The notes beneath the pieces were generated by a model. That model was not told where the DNA came from. It made no database searches and worked only from the letters and a program-made list of their open reading frames with translations. A stretch of 64,000 nt of DNA. Origin: Paenibacillus spongiae (lineage in GTDB: Bacteria > Bacillota > Bacilli > Paenibacillales > Paenibacillaceae). Both the position numbers and the translations under genes were made by a program. Location of the stretch: NCBI RefSeq assembly GCF_024734895.1, contig NZ_CP091430.1, positions 4,668,501-4,732,500 of the forward strand, given 5' to 3'. The number at the start of each line of letters is the position of its first letter. Position 1 is the stretch's first letter. This document shows, piece by piece, positions 1-8,358 of this stretch.

Positions 1-18
1 CTCCTTTTCTGCTTAAGG

Positions 19-942
19 TTACGTTGTCGATTCAAGCGTATCTTCCAAATATTCAGCTGTCTTCCCTCTTAGAAAAACAACCGATTCCCGCATTTCGTCA
101 AGGCCGTTTACGCCATCCTCGATTGAAATCCATCCGCGAAAACGAATGCTTTTCAGCTCCGAGAAGATCGTATTGTAATCGTTCACGCCTTTCCCGATTA
201 CGCCATGCGCCAATGCTTGGGAATAACCCTGCAGGGAATACTCCTTCAGGTCGTCGAGCGAATACCCTTCCCTCACATACCGGTCGCTGGCATGCATCGT
301 AATGACGCGATGCTTGACCTCCCTTAACAGCTTCAGCGGATCTTCACTGGCAACGATCGCATTCGAAGGGTCGTAATTGACGCCAAACCAGGGTGATGAA
401 ATTTGACCGATAATCGCCAGATAGATGTCGGATTGTTGCGCGAACTCGGGATATACCCAGAATCCGTCCTTGTAATGATTCTCCATGACCAGATGAACCT
501 GCTTCTCCCCCGCGTAAGGAAGCAGTGCCTCGATGCATTCCACCGTCCAGCGAATCCCTTCTTCTACGGATACTTCGGGACGCCTCTGTCCGGACAGCAC
601 ACGGCAGCTGCGGAAATCATCCGGACCCAGAAAGGCCATCGCATCGATCATCTGCTTCATCTTAACGATTTCTTGCGCGCGGAATGAAGGGTCGGGATGG
701 GTAAAATCCGGCGAAGAGCACATCATCGGAATTTCCAAGCCTTGCTTCGCCGCCGCGTCCTTCACCTGCTGCAAATAGGCTTCGTCAAGCTCCTTCAAAA
801 ATAACGGATATAATTCCAAGCCGTCCGCACCCAATGTGCCGGCCATCTCGATCCACTCTGCCAAGGACATTCTGCCGTCGGATATTTCTTCAATATAGCC
901 CTTCGGAAATACGGCGATCTTCGCACGGTCATTCCTGCGCAT
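19..942 (-). CDS. sugar phosphate isomerase/epimerase (TIM barrel, AP-endonuclease-2 family)
   Basis: A 307-residue cytoplasmic protein of the xylose-isomerase-like TIM-barrel family. Supporting features are the acidic metal-ligand pattern spread over the barrel (VMENHYKDGFW near residue 155, NYDPSNAI near 190, MHASDRY near 215, ISIEDG near 275). Such enzymes isomerise or epimerise keto-sugars or their phosphates with a divalent metal. It is the last gene of a leftward operon after an OMP-decarboxylase-family gene (18 bp upstream) and an alcohol dehydrogenase. That pairing resembles UlaD/UlaE of L-ascorbate breakdown, but the substrate cannot be read from the sequence. The ATG is preceded by AGAGGAAGGG, a good ribosome site. 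Family is confident; substrate unknown. Confidence 0.85.
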   Translation of the reverse strand: MRRNDRAKIAVFPKGYIEEISDGRMSLAEWIEMAGTLGADGLELYPLFLKELDEAYLQQVKDAAAKQGLEIPMMCSSPDFTHPDPSFRAQEIVKMKQMIDAMAFLGPDDFRSCRVLSGQRRPEVSVEEGIRWTVECIEALLPYAGEKQVHLVMENHYKDGFWVYPEFAQQSDIYLAIIGQISSPWFGVNYDPSNAIVASEDPLKLLREVKHRVITMHASDRYVREGYSLDDLKEYSLQGYSQALAHGVIGKGVNDYNTIFSELKSIRFRGWISIEDGVNGLDEMRESVVFLRGKTAEYLEDTLESTT

Positions 943-960
943 CGGCTATCCCTTCCTCTC

Positions 961-1635
961 TCAGACCCCTTTAACTTGTGCTACAAGATCCTGCAGTACA
1001 GCTTTCAATTCGGCTTTGTCCGTGCTTGGGCGGAATTCCTTCTGGTCGATCACCAGCGGCGCTCCGACGACTACGAGCGGGGCGCCATGCTTGGGCATCT
1101 CTGCCGCTTGCGCAACCGACAAACCTCCTACGGCCTGCACGGGTATGGACACCGCGCCCACCACCTCATGAAGATGGTCGAAAGGATTCCGCTCAGGATC
1201 TTCCCCTCTTTCGTCGAAGCCGGTATGAACGATAATATAGTCCACTCCGTTGTCTTCTAGCATTTTGGCACAGGCTACCTTATCGGGAGCCGCCATAATG
1301 TCGCCCATCACTTGGATGTTGTAATCGCGCGCCGCTTTGACGACAGCCCGAATGGTAGCCGGATGCGCCACCCCCATGACGACGACATGGGTTGCCCCGG
1401 CCTTTGCCATCATTTCCGCTTCCAGATACCCGCCGTCCATCGTCTTCAAATCGGCCACGATCGGATGCTCCGGGAACGCCTTACGCAAGGCCGCCACGGC
1501 ATGAAGCCCTTCTCCAAGCAGCAGAGGCGTACCGGCTTCAATCCAATCGATTCCGGCCTCTACGGCGATTTCGGCCATTTCGAGCGCTTCCCGAATGTTG
1601 GTTAAATCCAATGAAATCTGTACGATAGGTTTCAT
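961..1635 (-). CDS. OMP-decarboxylase-family enzyme (3-hexulose-6-phosphate synthase or 3-keto-L-gulonate-6-phosphate decarboxylase type)
   Basis: A 224-residue single-domain TIM barrel of the OMPDC suprafamily. The signature Asp-x-Lys-x-x-Asp is seen as D62-L-K64-T-M-D67 in ADLKTMDGG, the numbering known for KGPDC/HPS active sites. The phosphate-binding end is VQAVGGLS and VVVGAPLV near residues 175-195. The family either condenses formaldehyde with ribulose 5-phosphate (HPS) or decarboxylates 3-keto-L-gulonate 6-phosphate (UlaD). No phosphohexuloisomerase (SIS protein) lies nearby, while a sugar-phosphate isomerase follows immediately, which favours a UlaD-like sugar-acid route. The start has an ACAGGAG site 6 bp upstream. 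It sits between the isomerase and the dehydrogenase in one leftward operon. Confidence 0.85.
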   Translation of the reverse strand: MKPIVQISLDLTNIREALEMAEIAVEAGIDWIEAGTPLLLGEGLHAVAALRKAFPEHPIVADLKTMDGGYLEAEMMAKAGATHVVVMGVAHPATIRAVVKAARDYNIQVMGDIMAAPDKVACAKMLEDNGVDYIIVHTGFDERGEDPERNPFDHLHEVVGAVSIPVQAVGGLSVAQAAEMPKHGAPLVVVGAPLVIDQKEFRPSTDKAELKAVLQDLVAQVKGV

Positions 1636-1659
1636 ATGCTCACTCCTGTACTTGAATAA

Positions 1660-2700
1660 TTATGAATGAGGCAAAATAATCGATTTGGCGTTCACCAATG
1701 AATCCATTTCATCGAAGGCTGCCTTCCATTGATCGATGCCGTAGGACTTCGTCATCGGCAGCGGATCGATCTCGCCCTTCCCCATCATTAACAGCACTTT
1801 CTCCCACATCGGATAATTGTGGCTGAATGAGCCCTGCAGGCGTGCCGCCTTCTGAATCAAGGGGTCCAGCGTAAATCCTACCGGAGCCGGGCCCCACCCG
1901 ATCTTCGTAATTTGTCCGGCAGGCCGGACAACATCGATGCTCTGCTTCAGCGTAATGGATATACCAACCGCATCAAGCACCAGATCAGGGCCGAATCCAT
2001 CTCCGTAGGAAAGAATCTCCTTCACCACATCCTGCTCGTCGCCGATAATGATCGTATCCGCTCCGAATTGCTTGGCGATCTCAAGCCGGCTTCTATCCTT
2101 GCTAGTTCCGACAATCGTCAGCTGGCCGGGCGAAAACAGCTTGGCGACTTGAACGCACATCAGACCGATCGGTCCCGGTCCGAATACGACGACATAATCT
2201 CCCGGACGTATCCGGGAATGATGGGCGACGGCATTATAAGCCACGCAGGTCGGTTCCGTCATGGCCGCCTTCTCGAAAGAAACATTATCAGGCACTTTAT
2301 GAACGATGGCTTCCCGCGTCTTCACATACTCCGCCATGGCGCCGTCTTCCAGCACGCCGAACCCTCTGCGGTCCGGACATAGATTATATTGACCGGAACG
2401 GCAGTAGATGCATTGCTCGCATATATACGCCGGGGTTTCGCTAACGACACGGTCTCCCACCGCGAAGAGGGTGACTTCAGTGCCGACCGCCGCCACAATA
2501 CCCGCATACTCATGACCGAGGGTTACCGGCCTTTTTACCGCGAAGCCTTGAATATCGTGATACATATGCAGATCGCTGCCGCAGATGCCGGCCGCTCTCA
2601 CCTGAATCAAGACGTCCTTGGGCCCTAGCTCGGACGGGATCGGAACGTCACGGATTTCAACCCTTCCGGCTCCGGATTGATAATTGACAACCGCTTTCAT
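1660..2700 (-). CDS. zinc-dependent alcohol/polyol dehydrogenase (MDR family)
   Basis: A 346-residue medium-chain dehydrogenase/reductase, likely an NAD(P)-dependent polyol or sugar-acid dehydrogenase. Catalytic zinc ligands are visible as C40 (AAGICGSD) and H63-E64 (LGHEYAG). The structural zinc lobe has four cysteines in CEQCIYCRSGQYNLC. The Rossmann motif is VVFGPGPIGLM near residue 170. An in-frame upstream ATG exists at 2715, but GGGAGG lies just before the ATG at 2700, so 2700 is chosen. It is the first structural gene of the operon and is preceded by a palindrome shared with the ROK regulator promoter, so it is probably repressed by that regulator. The substrate is not determined. Confidence 0.88.
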   Translation of the reverse strand: MKAVVNYQSGAGRVEIRDVPIPSELGPKDVLIQVRAAGICGSDLHMYHDIQGFAVKRPVTLGHEYAGIVAAVGTEVTLFAVGDRVVSETPAYICEQCIYCRSGQYNLCPDRRGFGVLEDGAMAEYVKTREAIVHKVPDNVSFEKAAMTEPTCVAYNAVAHHSRIRPGDYVVVFGPGPIGLMCVQVAKLFSPGQLTIVGTSKDRSRLEIAKQFGADTIIIGDEQDVVKEILSYGDGFGPDLVLDAVGISITLKQSIDVVRPAGQITKIGWGPAPVGFTLDPLIQKAARLQGSFSHNYPMWEKVLLMMGKGEIDPLPMTKSYGIDQWKAAFDEMDSLVNAKSIILPHS

Positions 2701-2763
2701 TTCTATTCCTCCCAAATGAAATATTGTGACTTGCCATTGATGCAGCTTTCATTCAATCGCGCT

Positions 2764-2788
2764 AATTAAACTAATCATTAAGTTAATT
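2764..2788. promoter_or_regulatory. palindromic operator candidate before the dehydrogenase operon
   Basis: Two 12-bp arms, AATTAAACTAAT and ATTAAGTTAATT, flank a central C; 10 of 12 positions are symmetric. The 21-bp stretch 2762-2782 matches 4160-4180 in front of the ROK gene at 17 of 21 positions. ROK repressors (XylR, NagC) bind A/T-rich palindromes of this kind. Its role as the ROK operator is inference. Confidence 0.6.
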
Positions 2789-2884
2789 CCGCAGATGGAT
2801 GTACCAAGCCGCATCTGCTCCCGGCAGCAGCGCGTCAACGCCGACTCCAACGGTCAACATCAACGAAGCGTCCTGGTTGTATGG

Positions 2885-4069
2885 TTACCCGAACAGCGTG
2901 TCGAGCGGCGAAGTCAGCAGCTTACCGAACACGACGGCAGTGGCCCCGATGACGCTTTGAGAAGTTCCGAAGGTGGCCGACGCGATATGAACCCGATCCT
3001 TGACGAATGAAAAGGTACGCTCTCTCACCCGTTTTCTTAATTCAATGATATGATCGGATAGATACGGATACAGCCTTCCGCCGAGCACGATTTGTTCGGG
3101 ATCGTACATCGCAAACACATTGATGATCGCGATTTCCAAATACTGCAGCGTTCTCTCCATGCATTCGGTTGCCTGAGGATTGCCTTCGCGGACGTGCCGC
3201 ATCAGCTCATCCATTGTCCTCGCCCCGCCGGAACGCTTCAGAATACCTTGTATGGCGCCTACCGTCTCCCAGCAGCCGTAATTCCCGCAAGCGCACTTCT
3301 CGCCATCAGGTACGATCGTCATATGGCCGACTTGACCGTAGAGGCCATTCGTTCCCCGGACGAGCTCGCCCTTCGTGACAATGCCTCCCCCAATCCCCAT
3401 CCCCATCGTAATGAACACGAGATCCCTGCTGTTTCTTCCGATTCCGTACCATCGTTCGGCTAGCGCGCAGGTGCAGGAATCGTCTTCGATATGCGCCGGG
3501 AGCGAATAGCGTCGCGTTAATTCATCCCGAAGCGGATAGCCGTCCCAGCCCAAGAAATTGGGCGGACTCAGGATGATGCCCTTCTCCAAATCCATCGGCC
3601 CCGGCACCGCCGTACCGATTCCGAGCACCCGGCCGCCGCCGGCCAATGCCTTCTCCTTCATACGGTTCACATGAGGGTCTACAACCGCCAAGATCTGATC
3701 AGGTCCCCGTAACTGCGCGATATTCTCCTCGACCGACAGCAGCACGTTGCCCGTCAGATCTGTGAGCACAACCTCGATCGTCGATCGGCCGATATCGATG
3801 CCGATAATCCGGTAAGAATCCGGATTGAAGCCAAGCATGATTCTTCTTCGGCCGACTGTACCGGACACCGCTTCGTACTCACGAATGATGCCGAGCTGGA
3901 TCAGTTCCTTCGTCAAATTCGAAATGGTTCCCGATGTCAAACCCGTCTTCTTGATCATTTCAACCCGCGAGATCGACTGATGCTCCCAGATCACATTCAA
4001 CACTGCCGATATGTTTTGCTGTTTGACTTGCTGCAGGTAAGCTTGTTTGTTCGTATTGATAGCTTTCAC
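2885..4069 (-). CDS. ROK-family transcriptional repressor (XylR/NagC type)
   Basis: A 394-residue regulator. Residues about 15-75 form a winged helix-turn-helix (ISRVEMIKKTGLTSGTISNLTKEL). The rest is a ROK sugar-kinase-like domain with the phosphate-1 motif GIDIGRSTIEVVL near residue 90 and the zinc motif CACGNYGCWE near 260. Such proteins bind a sugar or sugar phosphate and release DNA. It lies upstream of and in the same direction as the dehydrogenase operon with a 185-bp gap holding a palindrome; a matching palindrome lies before its own start, which suggests autoregulation. The GTG start has only GTGGA directly in front, so the exact start is less certain. Confidence 0.88.
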   Translation of the reverse strand: MKAINTNKQAYLQQVKQQNISAVLNVIWEHQSISRVEMIKKTGLTSGTISNLTKELIQLGIIREYEAVSGTVGRRRIMLGFNPDSYRIIGIDIGRSTIEVVLTDLTGNVLLSVEENIAQLRGPDQILAVVDPHVNRMKEKALAGGGRVLGIGTAVPGPMDLEKGIILSPPNFLGWDGYPLRDELTRRYSLPAHIEDDSCTCALAERWYGIGRNSRDLVFITMGMGIGGGIVTKGELVRGTNGLYGQVGHMTIVPDGEKCACGNYGCWETVGAIQGILKRSGGARTMDELMRHVREGNPQATECMERTLQYLEIAIINVFAMYDPEQIVLGGRLYPYLSDHIIELRKRVRERTFSFVKDRVHIASATFGTSQSVIGATAVVFGKLLTSPLDTLFG

Positions 4070-4161
4070 TCCACTAGGCTTTGTCGTTATGTTCTCATCC
4101 TCTGATGCCTTGCGGCTGGGGCTCGCGGCGGACCCGCATCACCGCAGCAGCCGATTAATCT

Positions 4162-4186
4162 AATTTAGTTAATCATTAACTTTATG
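4162..4186. promoter_or_regulatory. palindromic operator candidate before the ROK repressor gene
   Basis: The core AGTTAAT-C-ATTAACT is a perfect 7+1+7 inverted repeat, extended to 25 bp with 9 of 12 symmetric positions. It is closely related to the palindrome at 2764-2788 and lies about 95 bp upstream of the repressor start. Autoregulation is inferred. Confidence 0.6.
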
Positions 4187-4469
4187 TATAGAATAATGAA
4201 TGGGATTTGAATTGTAAACACATTTTTATCAAATATTTACATCCGCCGATTACTCATATCGCATCCAAATAAAAAATTGTCCTAGAAGGGGGGCAGCAGA
4301 CCCTCCATCAAGGACAGTTCGATCAAGATCAGTCATTGTCATTCGGCTAGTGAAAGAATGGAGGACCAGCATAATAAAAGGAATTGCGAGCACGAATTGC
4401 ATGTTCTTTACTATTATTGGATCCATCATGGCCATCCGTGAAGTACCCGGCTTCCAATGATCCGTGTGA
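4187..4469. other. intergenic region, no gene recognised
   Basis: About 280 bp between the ROK operator and the end of the DMT exporter. A 61-codon open frame on the minus strand (4250-4435) has no ribosome site and no recognisable family, so it is not called. No hairpin with a T-run is evident for the exporter gene. Confidence 0.5.
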
Positions 4470-5441
4470 TCACTTCCGGCTATGACGAGTCTTAGAAATA
4501 GTTGGCACCGAATCGCCTCTTCGTTTGAAGAGCTCGGGAAGAGCGACGCCCAACAATACGATGGATACCCCTATCCATTGGAGCGCGCTTATGTGCTCGT
4601 GCAAAACAACGGCTGACAGCAGGACCGCCACAGGCAGCTCGGCTGCGCCAAGAATGCCGGTCAATCCTTCTCCGATATGCGGCACTCCGATGGCGTATAA
4701 TACCGGTGGCAAGAAGGCGCCGAACAAGCCGAGCATTAAACCAAACGGAAGCAATCCTTCAAGAAGCGCGCCGTTAAACAAGAAGACAGGCGGAAACAAG
4801 ACGAATACGAACAACATCCCCCCTGTGATCATCCAAGCGCTCCGGTATGTCGGATGCATGGAAGGCACCGCTTTACCGCTCAGCAGCATAAACAAAGTGT
4901 AGCTTATCGCGGATGCAAGGCCGAAGATGACGCCGATCCAGTTGAACTTTGCCAAGCCTTGATCGAGTATGCCGGCAGCGAGCAGAGTCCCTCCCAACAA
5001 TACGAACAGCGTGAACAGAACGATGCCGCTAGGGCGCCGTCTCTGTCCGATTGTGTGTATCAATACTCCCATCCATGTGAATTGAAAAAGCAACAAAATG
5101 GCAAGTGAATTGGGAATGAACTTCAATGATTCGTAATACAACAAGCCAGTTACGACCGAAGGAACGCCGGCTGCCATCAGGATCATGCGCTGCCTCCATT
5201 CGGACTTCGGAGCGGCCGGAGCGGCCGCAGCGGCGGCAGACGCCAGCCCGCTCCTCTCCTTGCTTCGCCTCTCCTTCCATTTGGTCAATACGACAAGAGA
5301 CCAAGCTAATACGAATCCAACCGTTAATTGGCTTCCGACGATTTCGCCTAGCATAAATCCTTTGCCGTACGCCATAGTGACGATCGTCGACAGAACGCCG
5401 TAGCATACAGCGCCCAACAATACCGACAATTTGTATTTCAT
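4470..5441 (-). CDS. DMT/EamA-family transporter, probable exporter
   Basis: A 323-residue inner-membrane protein with about ten hydrophobic segments arranged as two EamA repeats (GAVCYGVLSTIVTMAYGKG at the N-terminus; WIGVIFGLASAISYTLFMLL at the start of the second half). DMT proteins usually export amino acids, nucleosides or other metabolites. The frame is open upstream, but ATG at 5441 has GGAGGG 9 nt before it and the upstream part belongs to a structured leader, so 5441 is chosen. The residues around 70-90 form a Lys/Arg- and Ala-rich cytoplasmic loop. The leader contains a purine-riboswitch-like aptamer and a terminator, so a purine-type metabolite is a plausible signal and cargo. Family firm; cargo inferred. 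Confidence 0.87.
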   Translation of the reverse strand: MKYKLSVLLGAVCYGVLSTIVTMAYGKGFMLGEIVGSQLTVGFVLAWSLVVLTKWKERRSKERSGLASAAAAAAPAAPKSEWRQRMILMAAGVPSVVTGLLYYESLKFIPNSLAILLLFQFTWMGVLIHTIGQRRRPSGIVLFTLFVLLGGTLLAAGILDQGLAKFNWIGVIFGLASAISYTLFMLLSGKAVPSMHPTYRSAWMITGGMLFVFVLFPPVFLFNGALLEGLLPFGLMLGLFGAFLPPVLYAIGVPHIGEGLTGILGAAELPVAVLLSAVVLHEHISALQWIGVSIVLLGVALPELFKRRGDSVPTISKTRHSRK

Positions 5442-5474
5442 CTTTATACCCTCCATAAGCCGTTTGTCGTCAAT

Positions 5475-5541
5475 TAAAAAAACTCCCTTGCATGGAATAC
5501 GGGAACGCGAAATGCGATCCGATATTCGTAGCAAGGAAGTT
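5475..5541 (-). terminator. riboswitch-controlled intrinsic terminator
   Basis: On the minus strand AACTTCCTTGC (5531-5541) pairs with GCAAGGGAGTT (5481-5491) over 11 bp with one G-U, followed by a T-run (5475-5482). The 5' arm is the 3' strand of aptamer helix P3 plus junction J3/1, so terminator and folded aptamer exclude each other. This arrangement predicts readthrough when ligand is bound. Confidence 0.75.
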
Positions 5542-5590
5542 AAGGCTTCCCGTAGAGACCCCCGCCCTGAGTTCGCGAGGTTATACGAAT
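5524..5590 (-). promoter_or_regulatory. purine-riboswitch-like aptamer in the DMT exporter leader
   Basis: The 67-nt RNA has a perfect 7-bp P1 (AUUCGUA/UACGAAU), a 6-bp P2 closed by CCUCGC/GCGGGG, and P3 GGGAAG/CUUCCU with loop CCUUAA. Aligned to the xpt guanine aptamer it keeps the same spacing with no gaps. It keeps U22, U47, U49, C50, U51 and a cytosine at position 74 (guanine-type). Deviations are C48, G in place of A73, and an unusual L2 loop (AACUCAG instead of GAUAUGG). It lies between a promoter and the exporter gene. Class membership is from manual alignment; a covariance-model search would settle it, and ligand specificity may be altered. Confidence 0.72.
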
Positions 5591-5622
5591 GTATGATATA
5601 AAATCGAATAAGCAACAGCAGA

Positions 5623-5652
5623 AATATAGCAGTGTTCGCATGTGATTGTCAA
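5623..5652 (-). promoter_or_regulatory. sigma-A-type promoter of the riboswitch-exporter transcript
   Basis: On the minus strand TTGACA (5647-5652) and TATATT (5623-5628) are separated by 18 bp, about 35 bp upstream of the aptamer. Near-consensus. Confidence 0.7.
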
Positions 5653-5794
5653 TAGGGATCGTATCCGTATCCTTTGCCGACAACCAAGTTTTTATTGTCA
5701 ATAAGCCCGGCAAATGACAACTATAAATTCATCCTCATTCGTATGGTGTTTCATACCGGGTTTTAGCAAGAACCCACCTTCTCTATGCTAACGG

Positions 5795-7141
5795 CTATTC
5801 ATTCAAATAAATCGTCACCCGATTTTGGATCAATTGGCTTACATTCTCGGCCGACTTTTGTCCGCCCATATACGATTCGAATTCTTCCATCGCGATCGAA
5901 ACGACTTTAAAATCGCTTGTCTGCTTTTTGCCCGCCCCGTTCAGAAGCTCTTGGATCATGCGGGTGCGTTCCTCTACTGATTTGGCGTCCGTTTTGCCTT
6001 TGGGAACCGGAAGAGAGCCGTTCACGATGCGATCTGCGGCATCCTTCAGCTTGCTTTCGGCAACGCCTTTATTCATCGGAATAAATTGCAATTCGGGGGA
6101 GCTTTGCATTTCATCGGACAGCATAAACTTGACGAATTCCCACGCTTCCTGCTGCACCTTGGACTTGCTGTTCATGCCTAGATTGAAGAACGATTTGAAT
6201 GGTCCGGCTTGCGTTTCTCCGGATCCGCCCGGCGCACTGTAGTAATGGATATGATCGCGAAGCGAATCGGTTAATGCCTGTTCCAGGTTATAAATGCCGG
6301 TTTCCCGGAACAATCCTTTCGTGTAATCGTACGTAAATTCGTCTTTCAATACTCCTTCGTCATACAGCGTCTTGATTTGCTTCATCATCGTACGAAATGC
6401 GTCCGAGTCGAAATTCGCTTTGCCGCCCTGGACAAGCTCCGCATAATTGTTCTCGATAAGGTCGCTAAGCAATTGTTGAGGCGATTTATTGACGAATGCG
6501 ACGTAGTCGGGGCCGGTCTTTTCCTTCAGCTTCTTGGCAATATCTCTGAACGTATCCCATGTCCACGTCTTGTCGTCGATCGTGATGTTCGCTTTGTTTA
6601 ACGTTTCGGTATTCCCTTCGATCAAGTTGACCATGAAGAAGAAAGGCATGGCATACAGTCCGTCCCCGGATTGCGACGCTTTGAAAATATTCTCGTAGTA
6701 TTTCGTTTTATCGAACGAGGAATCTTTCGCCATCCAATCATACAAATTGACAAGCATTCCGTTCTTCGCAAATTTATCCTGAGGCAAATTGTCCATTTTG
6801 ATCAAATCGGATCCTTTACCGGAAAGCGCTTGAGTCGTCACGGTCTGGATATACTTCTCGATATCGTCCTGCGATATGGCTGCAGACATGCCGTCTCCGT
6901 TCGTCTCGGTCGCCATATATTCATTAATCTCGATATGAATATCCGGGTGGAGCTCCTCGAATTTTTGCGCGGCCGTTTGCAAGAAGCGGTCGGCGCTCAT
7001 AACCGCAATCGTCACCGTTTTCTTATTGCCCGGGGCAGATGCGTTACCGTCCGCCGCGTCCTTCTTATCTCCATTGCTCGAACAAGCCGATACCGTTAAT
7101 GCAATCGCCGCAATCAGCGGCAATATCCATCTCTTTTTCAA
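5795..7141 (-). CDS. ABC transporter sugar-binding lipoprotein (family 1)
   Basis: A 448-residue extracellular solute-binding protein. The N-terminus is a lipoprotein signal peptide with lipobox VSAC and lipidated C20. The mature part has the family-1 binding-protein fold (VTIAVMSADRFLQTAAQKFEE, then IEINEYMA; WEFVKFMLSDEMQ near residue 355). It should deliver a carbohydrate to the two permeases encoded upstream in the same leftward operon. The start is TTG at 7141, with AAGGAG 10 nt upstream; no ATG fits. The gene follows the HlyD-type adaptor by 17 bp. No ATPase is present, so a shared MsmX-type ATPase is presumed. The substrate is unknown. Confidence 0.88.
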   Translation of the reverse strand: MKKRWILPLIAAIALTVSACSSNGDKKDAADGNASAPGNKKTVTIAVMSADRFLQTAAQKFEELHPDIHIEINEYMATETNGDGMSAAISQDDIEKYIQTVTTQALSGKGSDLIKMDNLPQDKFAKNGMLVNLYDWMAKDSSFDKTKYYENIFKASQSGDGLYAMPFFFMVNLIEGNTETLNKANITIDDKTWTWDTFRDIAKKLKEKTGPDYVAFVNKSPQQLLSDLIENNYAELVQGGKANFDSDAFRTMMKQIKTLYDEGVLKDEFTYDYTKGLFRETGIYNLEQALTDSLRDHIHYYSAPGGSGETQAGPFKSFFNLGMNSKSKVQQEAWEFVKFMLSDEMQSSPELQFIPMNKGVAESKLKDAADRIVNGSLPVPKGKTDAKSVEERTRMIQELLNGAGKKQTSDFKVVSIAMEEFESYMGGQKSAENVSQLIQNRVTIYLNE

Positions 7142-7158
7142 ATTAGGTCATCTCCTTC

Positions 7159-8316
7159 TCATTGGAATCGAACCCGATTGCCGGCCTGCAGCGGTTCACT
7201 CGATTCTGCGATAATGTCTTCCTGCGGGGAAATTCCCCCCAGTATAATAATCTCTTCTCCGATTTCTTCCCCGGTTTGTACATACGCCTTTTGTGCCGTA
7301 TATGTATTGCCGAGCGAGCTTTTGTTCTCGCGGATGACGAACAGATAATTCCCCGTACCATCATGCTTGAGCAGCTTCTTGCCGATCACCAGCCCCTGCT
7401 CTTTTGCTTGCTTCTCTAAGGCGAAACTGGCCTTCTCACCTCCTTGGAGACCGGTGCCGGATACGGAGACAACGACTGTTTGGGATCCGTTAGCACTTGA
7501 GTCTTCACTCCCGCTCTTCGATCCGCCGGTTTCACCCGGGCTATCGATTCCTCCGCCCCTGCCTGACGAAGGTGTATCTGTAATTTCGGAGATTTTCCCT
7601 TCGTGCCGCTGCCTGCTGTCTCCGTTTATTACGACGTCAACCTTCTCGCCCAGCTGAAGCAAAGCGGCTGCAGCTTTGTCCGCAGTGAAGGGAAATTCAT
7701 AGCTTTCTCCGGCTTTCACGACGGTGAGCACCTGTTGTTCCGCCGGTACGTTCATCCCTTCCTCAGCCTTGATATCCGTTACTTTCCCGTCAAATGGAGC
7801 CGTCAACGTTCGGTGTCGGGCTAACTCATTGCGCATGCGGTCGATTTTTCGCTGCGCGATTTCAAGGTCCAACCGATCGGTTTCCAAGTCGCGTTTCGCT
7901 TTGCGAATCGCCGTCTCATCCCCGGCTTGCTTGGCTGCTATATACTGCTCTTTCAGCGTTTCCCGGTTCAAATTCCGCTTCTTCAGCTCGTCTTCGGCAT
8001 CCAGAAGCTGCTGCTGCGCCTCCGATCCGTCGAACGTGATCAGCACTTGGCCTTTCTTTACTTGTTTATTACGCCCGACATGAACCTTGACAACCTTCCA
8101 GCCGCTCTCGCTGATGAGATCGGTTTGTTCATGCGGGACGATCATGCCGCTCCCTTCGATACGATGGGACAGCGTTTTTTGCGATGCTTTCTCTGTCGTA
8201 ACTTTCGGCAGCATCGCAGTTTGGATCGTATTGCTGAATAACGTTAGCCCGGCCAATACGAGAAAAAAACCAATAAGCAGGATACTTGCCAAACGTTGTC
8301 GGCGTGATGCCATCAT
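7159..8316 (-). CDS. HlyD/MacA-type periplasmic adaptor subunit
   Basis: A 385-residue membrane-anchored adaptor. One N-terminal transmembrane helix (about residues 9-28) is followed by a half-lipoyl/barrel-sandwich segment (GSGMIVPHEQ...KGQVLITFDG), a long coiled-coil hairpin rich in K/R/E (about 95-165), the second half-lipoyl strand (LTAPFDGKVTDIKAEEGMNV), and a beta-barrel with a Gly/Ser-rich insertion near residue 265. Such adaptors normally work with MacB-type or other exporters. Here the gene sits between an importer permease and its binding protein, with no exporter gene, which is unusual. ATG at 8316 has AAAGGGGA upstream; an earlier in-frame start has none. Family firm, partner unclear. 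Confidence 0.85.
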   Translation of the reverse strand: MMASRRQRLASILLIGFFLVLAGLTLFSNTIQTAMLPKVTTEKASQKTLSHRIEGSGMIVPHEQTDLISESGWKVVKVHVGRNKQVKKGQVLITFDGSEAQQQLLDAEDELKKRNLNRETLKEQYIAAKQAGDETAIRKAKRDLETDRLDLEIAQRKIDRMRNELARHRTLTAPFDGKVTDIKAEEGMNVPAEQQVLTVVKAGESYEFPFTADKAAAALLQLGEKVDVVINGDSRQRHEGKISEITDTPSSGRGGGIDSPGETGGSKSGSEDSSANGSQTVVVSVSGTGLQGGEKASFALEKQAKEQGLVIGKKLLKHDGTGNYLFVIRENKSSLGNTYTAQKAYVQTGEEIGEEIIILGGISPQEDIIAESSEPLQAGNRVRFQ

Positions 8317-8358
8317 TCTATTCCCCTTTCTTGCTTGCACCGCTGCTGCGGCGACAGA

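Noticed and set aside
4250..4435. 61-codon minus-strand frame between ROK and DMT genes
   Set aside because: No ribosome site, no family, non-characteristic composition.
5759..5776. Hairpin GGGTT/AACCC after the binding-protein gene
   Set aside because: Short stem and no T-run on the minus strand; not convincing as a terminator.
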